NCBI RefSeq assembly: GCF_000003815.2
Contig: NC_049995.1
Span: forward strand, 3,696,885-3,760,884
DNA from: Branchiostoma floridae
Taxonomy: Eukaryota > Chordata > Leptocardii > Amphioxiformes > Branchiostomatidae
Reading direction: 5' to 3'
Length of the DNA stretch: 64,000 bases
Both the position numbers and the translations under genes were made by a program. Under the pieces are notes generated by a model. The model was not told the origin of the DNA. It saw nothing but the letters and a program-made list of their open reading frames with translations, and searched no databases. Every line of letters starts with the position of its first letter. The stretch's first letter is position 1. Of the stretch, positions 25,087-37,552 are shown piece after piece.

Positions 25087-28000
25087 TGGAGACTGCTCTG
25101 TGCATCAGTCAAAGGGAAACTTTGGGGGGGATGCGATCAACCTGAGGGGGTCTCTACTTAATGAGGTAGCCACAGATGTATTTAGAGATTATAAGTCTAG
25201 GTCTTTAAACCACTTTCATAGTTTTAAAGATTGTTTCAAAGGCCACACCAAATGAAAAATATCACAGGAAAATTGCAGGCATTTTAGCTTTTGGATTCAA
25301 GAAATGGATAACATTTATCTGCAGTTCTGAGATTAGCGTCTTAAGTTTCTAGGATCTGACAGAAATAGTTTCAGGAGCTTCATTGTCCTTAATATTCAGA
25401 AAGGTTTTGACAATCACAGTGACGCATTTATCTATCTCCCTGTACTTTTACGAACATCTATGTTGTGTACTTTTAGCTATATCTATGACATGGTCTTAGC
25501 GTTGGTGTTTCATGTAGCATTGATCTTAGACAAACTGTCAAATTTTCCAAAATATATGAAATATTTATTCAACTCCTACAAGTTCAAAAAATTGAGAATT
25601 TCTTGTCTCAAAACAAAGGCTCTTTAAAACCAGTACTACTAGTTAAATTTGTTTAGCATAGTTCAGAGTATCTTACTTGTTACTCTGATAAAGGGGACTT
25701 TCTTCTCAAACTAGTACTAAAAGTTCTTTATCAGACTTACCTATATGTGATATATGTACTTAGCATGGATACAGAGCTATATTGATTATTCTTAAACTAT
25801 GCAGTACCAAATTATTAATATTAATGCTGCTTGATTATTTGCTTATTACAACCTCAGGAATTCCCGACATCTTCCCAAAAATTTCAGACACCGTATATAT
25901 TAAACAATATTCAAGTCTTATCAATCAAGGGCTTTTTAAAATAGCAGTGACATACAATGTATATTCTAGACTTAGCTTGTTTAATTTTCTGAAATATTTT
26001 GCTAGAAAATCCCAGAGGTATCCCAGAATCCCACACTTATATTCCAGAATTCCAGTGTGCACGTATCCCAGAATTCACCTCCAAAATTGTTCAGATAATG
26101 TACTGTACCTTACCGTAAAGTCATAAGATTCATAAACATTGTCCGAGACAATGATTCTTTGTGTTGACTAGTATATTTTAGTTTACTGTCAGTGGTGCTA
26201 TGGTGCTAGGATTTTTCAGAACCACTAAGAAGATAATCAGGTTCTAACTTCTTCCCACCTTTTGTTCATAATCTTATAGTACTAAATTTCTCCCGGAAGA
26301 CAGAACTCAGCAAGAAGGGTTTAGATTACATAGAGGAGAATTTAAAATTAAAAAAAGTACTGTTTTGAATAATTATCAATTGATGCAATACTTAGTCTTC
26401 TAACTACCTAGCTAAGTACCACTATAATTAAATTTGTTTCTACTTGTACTGTCATTCAGTGTACACCGACTACGATGCATAAAATGCACAAAAACAAAAA
26501 ATAATTGTATCAGAGGGGAGCATGTCTAGCGAGCATTTAATAATAAGCACACATACCTACATGCATTAATGATATACCAAAAGGGCCAAAATTTACATTG
26601 TATGCTCATTTAACCATCCCATTGCTTATCATATCATTTCATCATCAGTTATCATATCTAGAGCACTACTAGATGCATGTAGCTAGGTCCATAGTTTTAG
26701 AAATGTGTGCACTACAAAAAGTCTGCAAGACACTTTTTAACCCTCATTCAGCTAAGGTGCAAGTCATTTGAAACCAAATGTGTCTTCAATTTGGTTATGG
26801 GTTTTAAAGGTTGCCAGGAAGAAGCTTAAATCGAAGGGCAACATATATCATAATTATTATTGTTGAATAATTATTTTGTTGTTGTACTTTTGAAGAAAAG
26901 GCAGGTAATACACTGCTTGTCTTCCAAGCCATTTAGAGCTTTCAGTCTTTTTTTAAGGAAGCAACTTGCTAGGGTTTCTTTCTGGAAAAAAATTAGACAG
27001 TTACTGAGTAAGAATCTATATTAGATTCAGATTTCTTTGCAATTTGCACTCATTTGGAGATTATACAGTATTATATTTAATTTCAACTCAATGTTTCTGA
27101 AATTATGTCTACTAGGGTATTTGTGATATTACGTAGTTGTAAGCGTGTCATGTTTTGGGGGAGGGGGGCATGTACAGGGTTGTTTACTGTTTTCAATATC
27201 TATCTGCAATTTCAGCATTTGTGTTACATCTACTGATATCTCTGTGAGCTACCTCTTCTGAAATCCCACATAAACATAATACACTTTGACAATCGCAGAA
27301 AATGATACGAGTAACGGTTTTCATAAAGTTTCCTAAATGCACAATGACAATCTTTACAGAACTATTACAGTTTTTAGAAAGTTCCTGAATAGAAGTTGCC
27401 CAAACACTTTCTCAAGGATGCTTCTTCTATCTGCTGCTAAAATTGTCTTAAAGACAACTTAAAGCTTGAAAATATCTAAGACTATTAAAGCTATGCGTCT
27501 ATGTGCCTTTGGAAAGTATTGTGATCTGTATATTTTTGAAAATTCATGTGGTATGTGTATGTAAATAATTCATCATATCAACAGTAAAACTATGTATTGT
27601 TTATCCAGAGCAATTACAATAAACCTTTTCATGTAACGTTACTTAAAAAAACTTTTAAAAACGTATTATGTATGCCATGTTTTAGTCTGTTGCACTATCT
27701 GACTTTAAGCTTTGCCAGTATATGTTATACATGTATAAGGATATTGATGACAAATTATTATGCCTATTTATGGTTGCATTATATATGGTAGAGTTTAGCG
27801 CCTGACTGTAGTGAAGTGACTTTGCAGATTATTTGATTTGAATGCCTGTCATTTAAGAAATATTATGTAGTTCTATATTACATATAGTTGTATATTACAT
27901 AATAGGAATTTGGTAAGGGTAGCAAAGGTTTTGAAATTTGAAAAATCTTAAACACAGTATTTTTGAACACTTTTCTCTTGTGTACTGACAAGGTTGGACC

Positions 28001-28370
28001 GACATGCAAAAGGTCTAAACTCAAATGGCTCCACCCCATTGGGGTTGCCAAAAACTACCCTAAACATGTTTTCTTCCTAACATTTGTGGGCAATTCATAA
28101 TAGTCTTATGTGGCTCGTGAATGGTAGAAATTTAGTCAGTTGTTTTTCCTTTAGGAATTCTGTTGTTGCATTATAATTACATTCAACAATCGTCTCTATC
28201 TATATATTAAAGCAAATGCTTATAGAAGCAAGTGTCTTTTACGTGCAGCCAAAGACAAGGACTATAGAGGATTTAAACATATCATGTCCAGGTATACATA
28301 TCTATAGAATGATGTGCCTTTGTCTCAACCAACAGAAATAAAGTACAACTATTGCTGACAGGTTTTTGTA

Positions 28371-28585
28371 GTTACCATGGCAACCCAAGCAGTCTGGAAG
28401 GTTACCTTGGCAACTCAAATGGTTGCTATGGTTATTATTAGTGGTTATCAAACCAAACTACACAATGGCAGAGTGGTTACCATGGTAACCCCAACATGGG
28501 TAGAGTGGTTATCATGGCAATCCACAGATGTAGAGTGGTTGCTATGGCAACCCATAGTTACCAGTTGTTACTATGGTAACCATGC
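28371..28585. repeat. Cluster of X-box-like palindromes downstream of SLCO
   Basis: About ten variants of GTT(A/G)C(C/T)ATGG(C/T)AAC, including exact 14-mers at 28371-28384 and 28476-28489, spaced roughly 18-60 bp. The consensus is the palindromic X-box bound by RFX proteins. A related block occurs in reverse at 55856-55925. Confidence 0.75.
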
Positions 28586-28893
28586 TTTCCTGATTGCTAC
28601 GTGCATATCACTTGCAGTTCGCAGTTCTATGTGGAAACTACATTATGATCTATGCTTGCAGAGCTCTGAAGTTTACTACTATTATTATCATACCAAAACA
28701 ATGTACATTCAATATCTATGATATAAAGTGCCTATAAGAAAATTGAAACTGTAAATAATTTGTCTATTCTGGTATCCAATAATCTAATATATTGAAGGGT
28801 GTGTATGTGTATATTTTGGTGGCGATATCCGTTAGAAAAGTTGTAGAATATCTGTTGTATATTAGATGAAAATGATACAACGCTCTTTGTGGA

Positions 28894-28899
28894 AATAAA
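28894..28899 (+). terminator. Candidate polyadenylation signal AATAAA
   Basis: AATAAA followed within 30 bases by GT-rich sequence (tgttctgtgtctgttttc). It is the strongest such site downstream of the SLCO stop codon. Function is not proven. Confidence 0.35.
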
Positions 28900-29746
28900 G
28901 GATGTTTATTCATGTTCTGTGTCTGTTTTCATATTTCATTTTCATGTCTTGTTCATACTAATTGAATTAGAAATACTCAGTCTACAAGATAGATATGGAA
29001 CACTACAGATATGAAGTACATGTATTCAAAGTTCCGAATTTCTGTGTCCGTATAAGTTATGATATGACTCTGAATAGCAAATCATAGACTGAAGATATAT
29101 AGTTACGTGTATGTATACATAAAGATGTATTTACAATGTAGTCACTTCACAAGTATATATAAGTATTATAATAGTAAGTAGCAAGTCTAAGTCACTACAG
29201 AATTGTGTCTCGCTGTACAAATAAACCAAAACATCTCTGTTTCTCATATGAAATGATACTTTTAAAAATACATAGTATACATAATGACAAACTTTCTGTT
29301 TAACAACAAGTTTACAGTAGAGAGTTAGATCACACACATCCCTAAATTTCTCACAAAACTACTTAGACAACTTAACCCTTTACAAATCCAAAAATTCAAT
29401 TTTTACAATCCAATTTTTCCAAAGATATCAATAGTAACTTTATCAAGAAGATTGAAGCAAATTTGTGTTCTTGCCGAATGAAAGAAAGAATGTTTGAAAT
29501 AATAAATTTATGAAAATTTCTTGTTGAATCCAGTGGCCCCCTGGAACAAAAAGAAATTGTAAGATTGGCCCCGTACTCCTCTCAGAACAATGTTGGCCCC
29601 ACATTGTCTTCAAGAAGTTTGGGGCAAAATTAGAATAAAAACAATACAGAATTGGGTGTTGTTCTGAAGAAGGGGTTCAGTTTGTCTAATCGTAATGTGT
29701 ATCATTGTAGGGATGGTTTAGATTATGAAACAAAAATGAATCATAA

Positions 29747-30695
29747 CATAAACATGTACAGAAATAAATGGATAAATCTATGGTATCGCAAATAAACCTA
29801 GTACATACATGTACATAAGGGTAAAATGTACTTACATTATACTTATCATACGTATGTGTACACATGAATATACAGTGAGATCTTCTTACTACTGTATATA
29901 ATTTTATATTAAGCAATATTTACTTACGTCCATGACACAAACATGTGCAGAAATATATGAAAAAATCTCTGGTATCACAAATAAACCTAGTACATATGAA
30001 TCAAATTAAAATGTACAATGTCATCCATTATACATATGTTATACATACACATGTATACAGTCAGATCTTCTAACTACTGTATAAACAATTACTTACATCC
30101 ATAATCTTCATACAGACATACATGTAACATTGTGTGCTGTCCACAAATTCAGCAAATGTCCATTTTGTTGTTGTTTTTTTTCAGATAAATCAATGCTTTG
30201 GGAGAAACATTGTTAGACTACTCGAGGAATATTGTTTATATTTGAATTTTTGTTACAAAAGTTTTCTCCAAGTATCCACATTTTGTTTTGTTTTTCTTTT
30301 CAGATAAGGCAATGCTTTTGGCGAAGTATGATTAGAATACTCAAGGATCTCTGATGACACAGTTATGTTACAAAAGTAACAAGAAAGTAATGTTACAACC
30401 ACGGTCATAATCTCTTGCTTTTACAAAAAGAGATAATACAAAGTACAATAATCTGCTGTAATGGAGTGAATGACTGATATGCTGCTTGAAGAATTGATTA
30501 ATGTTAGCAAAATTCTAACCCTTCACTGTAGAGTTCTGCAATTTTTGCATCAATGAATAAAAAAAGGTTTGAAAGACATTTATGAGAACACTACCATGTT
30601 AACAAAATTTTAAGCCTTCACTGTAGAATTCGTTGTAGAGTCACAAGACTGTGATTTTTGCATCCGTAAATTAAATGATAAAAAGATCTAAAAGA
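29747..30695. repeat. Serial local duplications downstream of the small minus-strand gene
   Basis: Three successive tandem pairs: about 29747-29935 with 29936-30115 (aataaacctagtacata, agatcttct-actactgtata), 30161-30230 with 30278-30345 (ttttcagata, caatgctttgg), and 30502-30580 with 30598-30695 (ttcactgtaga, tttttgcatc). Each pair is diverged. The region may be the 3' flank of the gene at 30802. Confidence 0.7.
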
Positions 30696-30801
30696 AATAG
30701 TGGCATGAGATACAGTTACTTTACACATGAACAAACCAATTTGATATAGGAACGAATGTGCATACATGAAGGACGACTAGTGTTGTTTGACAGTACTGGA
30801 G

Positions 30802-31901
30802 TTAGTTCTCTTCCACAAGTGTCGCTTTCCCGTTCTTCACTGCAAAGTACTTCTTGGGAAGTACGGCGGGTGCCTTTAATAGACATCAAAAAGGTTACGT
30901 CAGACCATGGTATTGTGTATCAACATTGCATCGGTCATTGTTTCCTAAATGTTCAAGTAACAGAGATATAATTACTGTACCCAGTTTCAGGTTCATTTAT
31001 CCTTAACCTACATGTCTTCACCTAAACACCACCCTTTAAAAATCATCCGAATATGGAAAGAATTTGACACAATTTGTGGAAAGATGCTCTACACCTTTAT
31101 TCTGATGTACGTATGGGCTTTCGTAGTTAAGTATCTTCAATATCCTGGTGTACTTATGGGCTTTCGTAGTAAAGTATCTTTACTTCACTATCCTGGTGTG
31201 CTAGTACTAAGCTGTGGGGGCGACTGACCTGTTGTTCAATCTCCCACGCAGACAGCTTGCTGCAGCCGAGGTCCAAGGCAGAGGTGTTCACGAGTGCCTC
31301 CAGAAAATAATAAACAAACAAAACAACAATGAATAAACAAAGTTTCATGTCATTTTGTTTAGATGACGACACAAGATGATTGACAGTAGAACTGACCACA
31401 TTAAATCTAAAAATCGCGAAAGGCAAATGTTAAGTTTGTTGTTCCTGACCTGCATCAGCATTGAGTCAATGCTGAACCCGATGTGTGGAGCCTTCTTCTG
31501 CATGGTCAGAGCAGGTCGCACGGCGGCGCTAGTGAATGGTGCACGCGCCTCGACATGATCGTTGTAGGCCTGATGAAACAATAAGGATTTATTAATCTAA
31601 CGTGTAGGAATCACCTGACAGTCACGTTCAATTTTACTACGTTTACTATAACAGTAATCATAACGTTCAATGGAACTGTGTGATCCTTTTCACCTTGAGT
31701 ATTCACCTATTCTTTTGACTTTTTCCATAAGAATACTGAGAAGCAGTAACTTCTTGAAGCACTGAAGTTTCTCACCTCAAGTAGGTGGAACATGGCAGCC
31801 CTTTCTTCCGTCAGCGCGTTGCTGAACTTCCGTCCGGGTGCGCCGCCCAGGTGCAGTGCCGATGAAAGCCACCTGGTGGCGCCCCGGACCAAGGTCGCCA
31901 T
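30802..31901 (-). CDS. Four-exon gene for a 121-residue protein of unknown family
   Basis: On the minus strand, exons 31901-31776, 31569-31450, 31297-31229 and 30852-30802 join in phase 0 throughout: 42 + 40 + 23 + 16 codons and a TAA stop. Three junctions have good sites (tttcatcag acceptor, gtgag and gtcag donors); the last acceptor (cttcccaag) is acceptable. The ATG has A at -3 and G at +4. The product starts MATLVRGATRWLSSALHLGG, basic with hydrophobics and no acids, so it could be a mitochondrial presequence. It contains HIGFSIDSML, which resembles a Groucho-binding EH1 motif but may be chance, and ends KYFAVKNGKATLVEEN. No transmembrane helix is clear. I do not recognise the family. The GC content of these short exons stands out from the surrounding AT-rich DNA. 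It lies 1.8 kb downstream of the chitin synthase stop on the same strand; a perfect CArG box sits about 180 bp upstream of its ATG. Confidence 0.55.
31114..31201. repeat. Short tandem duplication in last intron of small gene
   Basis: Two units of about 45 bp share gggctttcgtagt(t)aaagtatctt and atatcctggtgt. Confidence 0.7.
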
Positions 31902-32081
31902 GTCTGTGTTCTCTACTGTGAAACACGTCCGATCTGGTCGGTGCGCAGGTGCCAAATGATGCCTATCAACAAGTCCTTAGCAACAGGGCGTGGCATGGAA
32001 CGTTACCTTAGTGATCAGGGCGTGGCTCGGGACCGTAGCCATGGAAATGACGTTGTCATAAAGCGTTACCACGGACCATGC

Positions 32082-32091
32082 CCATATATGG
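32082..32091 (-). promoter_or_regulatory. CArG box (SRF-type site)
   Basis: CCATATATGG exactly fits CC(A/T)6GG and is a palindrome. It lies about 180 bp upstream of the ATG of the small minus-strand gene, in a short GC-richer stretch (31980-32110). A single motif match, so function is inference. Confidence 0.4.
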
Positions 32092-32217
32092 AGGCACCGT
32101 TCGGGGTACACTAACAATGGCCGTACGACAGACTAACATATTCTAGAACACCGATGGACGAAAAATTTCATCGAATCTTGAAAAAAAAAGTTTGAAAACT
32201 TAACTTTGGTCAAACAT

Positions 32218-32800
32218 ATCTCTATTGTCATATTCTCAATTGTATTGTACTATACACCATATGAAACCTTGTTTATTACCCTTTACAATGATACCCCATA
32301 AGTTACGATTATTTGTTTGTGAGACAAGTAACACGGCTGATTATGTTAGCGTGTCGTTAAAAAAAGTGTCAAAATTTCCCTACCAACAGTGTTTGCCGTT
32401 GGCAGGGACATTTCGGCTGTTTTTGTAGGGTAGCCAACCAGCGTTATCAGTCATGATACCCATCATTTTGCACGGCAATAAACAAGCTTTCCAATGGTAT
32501 AAGACACAATGCTTAACTTACAAATACAACGGTCATATGATCGAAGGGATTTGGGGTACTTTGTTCTTATAAACCACTCACAAACAATGTACTGTCTCCG
32601 TTGTCACCTCATCTATTGTATTGTATTATACACCATATGAAACCTTGTGTATTGCCCTTTACAATGATACCCCATATGGTATCATTATTTATTTGTGAGG
32701 CAAATAATAGGGCTGCGAGTCAAAAATATATCAAAATTTCCCTGCCAACAGAGTGTTTGACATTGGCAAAGGAATTTTGGCTCTTTGACAGGGTTGAGCT
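32218..32800. repeat. Diverged direct repeat upstream of the small gene
   Basis: Copies at about 32218-32430 and 32587-32800, offset by roughly 370 bp, share ttgtattgta, tacaccatatgaaaccttgt, ccctttacaatgatacccca, tcaaaatttccct and ccaacag. Neither frame is preserved. Confidence 0.8.
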
Positions 32801-33032
32801 TATTATGTCATGGAAAATTGAATGTGAAAACTGAGACAAACGTCAAACAAATTGAAATATTATTTATATCCACCAAGAGCGCGGTGATTCAAACAGGTAT
32901 TGACACCAGAATATTTGTATCTGTATAGCTATAGTATAGCCTGCGTTCAGTAAACAAAAAACAGACAAATTACACAGCTAAACACACTGATATATACAGA
33001 CACAGCGCGACAAGCAACACACGGTTATACAC

Positions 33033-33343
33033 ACATGTTCAAACACACACACTCACACAGAGACACATCTACACACAGATACACACACACACACACACAC
33101 ATGCACACACACACATACAAACACACATACACACACATGCACACACACAGAGATACGCACGCACACACACATGCACACCGTGACACATGCACAAACACAC
33201 ACAGATACACACACACACATGCACACACACACATGCACACACATACACACACACATACACACACACATGCACACACACACACAGATACACACACATAAAC
33301 ACATACACAACGTGACACAAGCACACACACATATATGCACAGC
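33033..33343. repeat. Imperfect (CA)n microsatellite
   Basis: About 310 bp of CA repeats interrupted by tg, ga and ta steps, 340 bp downstream of the chitin synthase stop. Open frames in it (Cys/Val or His/Thr runs) are artefacts. Confidence 0.95.
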
Positions 33344-33682
33344 TAAAAGTCGTTGCTAATTGATGATGTTGAACCCTCTCAATGTCCATTATACCCAGTG
33401 AATAGTTCATTAATGATTCTTGCCATACTTAAAGTGTACATGTAATTCTGATACTTTCAAGATTATTGAAATCCGAAGTTCTTCCCAAGTATAACTAGCG
33501 TGGTTGTGTGGTGACTAAACAAGGTCATTGTGTTGTGAATAAACAATAAAAATATCATTGTCATGTCTTTTTTTCGAGTACGGTGACGAGTAATAATTTC
33601 AGTCTTCATTTATAATGTGGACTCATTTCCCATATGGTGACTGACTATATAGTTACTATGAACTAGTAATACTAGTTCATTG

Positions 33683-34992
33683 CTATTCTGTTTCTCTGTT
33701 TTCTGCCTCGATGTCTGCCCTGGCCACCCAATGCAGGAAAGACATCGTCCTGTGGTACAGCATGGCCAGGAACTGGATGACTTGGATCACGCCAAACACG
33801 AACAGGGAGAGGATCCCCAGTGGGTTGTGTCCGGAGATGTGGAGCACCTGAAACAGGATGTGGGAGATCAGGCCACAGCAAGTAAATTTTATGGATGACT
33901 GCAGCGTAGGCATAAATTTTCGCCTGATTTCACAAGATTATTTTCTCCTTCGGAGATGGTCAACATGACGAGAAAGTACCAAAATGGGAAAATGTGTTAA
34001 TGATTATAAAAGCGTCATGATCTTAATACGTTTGTTCACTGTTCAGAGCTATGGGCTCAAGCAATTTTACGTACTAAAAAGAAGCTTAAATCTTTAGTAT
34101 GACCAATGGCTAGATGGTCACTAGCCTTTGTTGTATATTGCGCTGCAACCAAGTCATACCTCAGATCTGGCTAAGGCGACGATGACGACCAGCCACAGGA
34201 CGTTGACGGCAGCCAGAACCTTGATGGCGGAGTCCCGAAGTTCTCCCAGCTCTACTTTCAGCGTGTCGGCATTAATATTGTTGCTGTTGAAGTTGTCAGT
34301 GTCCTGGTCTGGTCTAAGGCAGCTTCAGAAAAAAAAACAAGGGCAAAGAAATAGAATAGTCTGTGTTTACACAATCTCTCGCTGGCTGGGGTTAATGACC
34401 CCCACCTCCAAGGGCGGTAACTCTCGGGCTGAGCGCAAGAAGCGCGGTTTAAGTCAGGCTAACAAATGGAACAGCGATGTAATATATAAGCGTTCCATGG
34501 GTCATATTCTAGACAGATATCCGAAGTCTAGACCTAGTCTCGAGCTCTTTTGGAAAGGTCGAAGGAGACTCAGTAGGTTTGTCTACCGGGTTGGACATAT
34601 TCGATTTAACGTTCAATGTGTCATTTATTTCATTCAACTGCTTAGTTCTTTAAGTGTTATTCAGAACGAAATGTTATTAGATCATCAACAGCAGTAAAAT
34701 CAGCCAATCAGATACATTTTCTATTATGATGAGTAAAAGAAAAATTAAAACAAAATAGCGTTGAATTGTAAGTATACATTAGCAAATTAACATTTACTAC
34801 CCTGAAGAAAAATCGGACTTATCATGTGAACACAAGACACTAGTTGAGACCTAGAGGGGATTTGTCCTGCTCACCCATTTGCCAGCCGTTCCCACATGCG
34901 GTGTTGTTTCTTCAAAAGTGGCTCAGCTTCCGACATGTCTTGTGCTGGTTTCTCCTTCATCAGTTTCTCTATCTTCTCCTGTAGTTTTTCCT
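33683..34992 (-). other. CHS exons 28-30: coiled coil and final two helices
   Basis: Exon 28 (34992-34875) gives a charged helix with heptad-like spacing ([14 protein letters not shown]). Exon 29 (34313-34160) gives [27 protein letters not shown] and exon 30 (33847-33683) gives [24 protein letters not shown] then SFLHWVA, matching the family's LRNK...NALWV helix and the closing IQFIAMLxHRxxTxxHxLA helix. The TAG at 33683-33685 ends the protein 20 residues after that helix. An in-frame open stretch continues upstream of the exon 30 acceptor (to 33913), so intron retention would be open for a short distance. Confidence 0.85.
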
Positions 34993-37507
34993 CTGTAAGG
35001 AATATCAGAAAGGTACTTTGTTTGTTTGACCTGTACATGGTTTTACGTATAAAACTACAATGCGTCGATCGACATTCACTCACTAGAGTAATATATATAT
35101 ATATATATATATGGATAGAAGATTCGGTTCATGAAAAGAAATGCATTTATTCAGAAGTGTCGCACCATAGAAAACATAAGTCATCTTACAGGTAGGGTAA
35201 CGGAGAAGCAGAACACAACTGCACCTAAAACGTAAAATGATATACCTACAAAATTGAAAAGCACAAAACAATCAGGCTCGCTCCCTGGGAGAGTCGCCAA
35301 AAAGTTATCAATTATTACGGGCACAATTCAATGCAACGTTACCGTCACTAGGTTCTCTCATGTAGGCGATGGATTCCTTCAGGCGCTTAATGTGACCTGC
35401 AAAAATTGGTGGAAACAAGATATAAGCCACAACAGATACACAGTTAATCCACCAAAACCATCCTCCTACGCAGGGACATCCAACAGCCAAACCGCCTGTC
35501 TGGATGTACCCCGCTTTTTCAACCGTCACTCTTAGTTTCTGTGGACGTCCCTCCCAAACCAACTGTCAGCCAATCAGAGAATAGGCCTTTCTGTTTTCAA
35601 AAGGAGTCTCGCATGTATAAGGGTAACTTCATTAATATTTATAAGCGGGGCGGTCAGGAACTAAGGGTGACGGTTGAAAGAGCAGGGTACATCCCGACAG
35701 GCGGTTTGGCTGTTGGATGTCCCTGCATAGGAGGATGACCAAAACACGAAAAAGGGAGACTAACGGTAAACGGTATACCCACCTTTCTTGCGTATTCCTA
35801 TGTTCTCGAAAAGCTGATCTAAGTTACAAGATTTAAGTCGAGCCAGATCTTCTTTTTCTTTATAGCCTGCATTCAGAAATGCTGTCAGGTAGTCGTCTTC
35901 ACAGTGAATAAGCCTTATCCTGGTGAGCCAGTCCTCTGTGTCGTCCTGTAAATAAGAACTTCATTAAGCCCCGTTTACAAATCAAAATTTAGCTCGGCCG
36001 AGGTGTCAGCGAGCTCTAAATTACGAGGAGGCGTGAACCTGATGCCTACGAACAAATGGCAGAGTTTCTTCGTCGGCATCAGGGTCATACCTCCTCGTAA
36101 TTTAGAGCTCGCTGACAACTCGGCCGAGCTAAAATCTTGATTTGTAAACGGGGCTTTATGACACAGCTTATGCTCTTGTAGAATGCACTTTTACGGTCAT
36201 GCTTTCCTTTTAGATATTTAAATGCGGGATCATCGTATGTAAAGATTCATCTTTCTCGAAGCGCCACCCTAGGCGTATTCTTAGGGAGAGTTGTGAGAGG
36301 AGCCGACGGCAATTTCCGTATTGAATACTAAAAATTTAGTTACTACAGAATATAAACGAACGACGTTTTTTGGGTGTATTAGTGTATATTGCTCACTTTC
36401 CATGATGTTTCTTCGCACAGTTTGTTAGGGATTAAATTAATACGATATTATCGTAAATTACCATCGTAATCAAAAGTACGCTTATGTACGCTTATTAGTC
36501 CACCTGAAAGTTACGAAACGCTCGGATATGGTACCGACCATTTTGAGACATGACGAGGACCGTTTACGAGATGGAAAGGATGAGGTAGCTATCGAGGTAT
36601 ATCAAAGCAAACAGAAACAAAGAACTTCAGGAATTATGTCCGATTAGAATATGAAATCTGCTCTTAGTCTTTAAACTAAGAAATCATTCAACGATCGTCT
36701 CACAGGTATGCGACTGCGGAAGGTGTTTGGTGGCAACCTCTTGATATGTTCCAGGATTTGGTCCCTGTGTAGATCATCTCCAATTTCTATGTCTCCCAGT
36801 TCCTGGATGAAGAGGAAGAAACAAGAAATGATACAGCAAATGTTGCTATAAGTCGAGCACGTAATACCAGGCTACTCGAGAAATTCTCTACCTTATTTAG
36901 CCGGGATTGGTTTGATCCACTCACACTGGGAGGGACCGACTATTTTGGATACGTATGGCGGGTTCTTTTACGTGCCTGGGGTATGGCTCTTCCCGAACAC
37001 GGGACCTCCTTTTAACGTCCTATCCAAGGGACGGCCCCAACCTGAAGATAGGTAGTCATTTTTTTCACCTGAGTGAAGTGAGGAAAGTCGGGTAAAGTGC
37101 GTTTCCCAAGGGCACAAGATTTGTGACATGGTAGGTTTTGAACCCAGGCCCATAGATTACAATCATTACTATCATTATCGAATTATCTACAGGAAGATAC
37201 AACTCCCACGGTTGGACCAAAAGCTCTCGTAGCTTACAAGTATATCAGGATTTGTAAAGGAAAATGTTTGGATTTTGTTGAATATAACATTGTCTTTCCT
37301 TTGAACTAAAGATGTATTCAAAAAGCGACACACCTTGAAAGTCATTCCAACAATGTAGCTGGTATCATCGTATCCATTCTTGATGAAATTCCATTGATAA
37401 CTCCCCTGAAATATTAACAGGTATTTATTTATTTCATTTAACGAATATGGTACTAATCCCTTTCTCATCTATCTCATCTATCCCCCCCCCTCTCTCTCTC
37501 TCTCTAA

Positions 37508-37552
<45 letters not shown>

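Larger units (their letters stand above)
25087..28915 (+). other. Possible long 3' UTR of the SLCO gene
   Basis: No coding exon is visible after the TGA at 25084-25086. AT-rich sequence runs to AATAAA at 28336 and again at 28894-28899, the latter followed by a GT-rich stretch, the usual arrangement of a polyadenylation site. A UTR of about 3.8 kb is long but not unusual in chordates. It includes the X-box-like cluster at 28371-28585. Extent is inference. Confidence 0.35.

Noticed and set aside
33025-33340. Cys/Val-rich and His/Thr-rich open frames
   Set aside because: Translation of a CA microsatellite; several frames are open at once. The same holds for 37434-37761 and the CTGTCT tract at 41210-41587.
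34128-34697. 189-codon plus-strand frame
   Set aside because: Overlaps the antisense of CHS exon 29 and an intron; no recognisable domain. Kept only as a low-confidence note.
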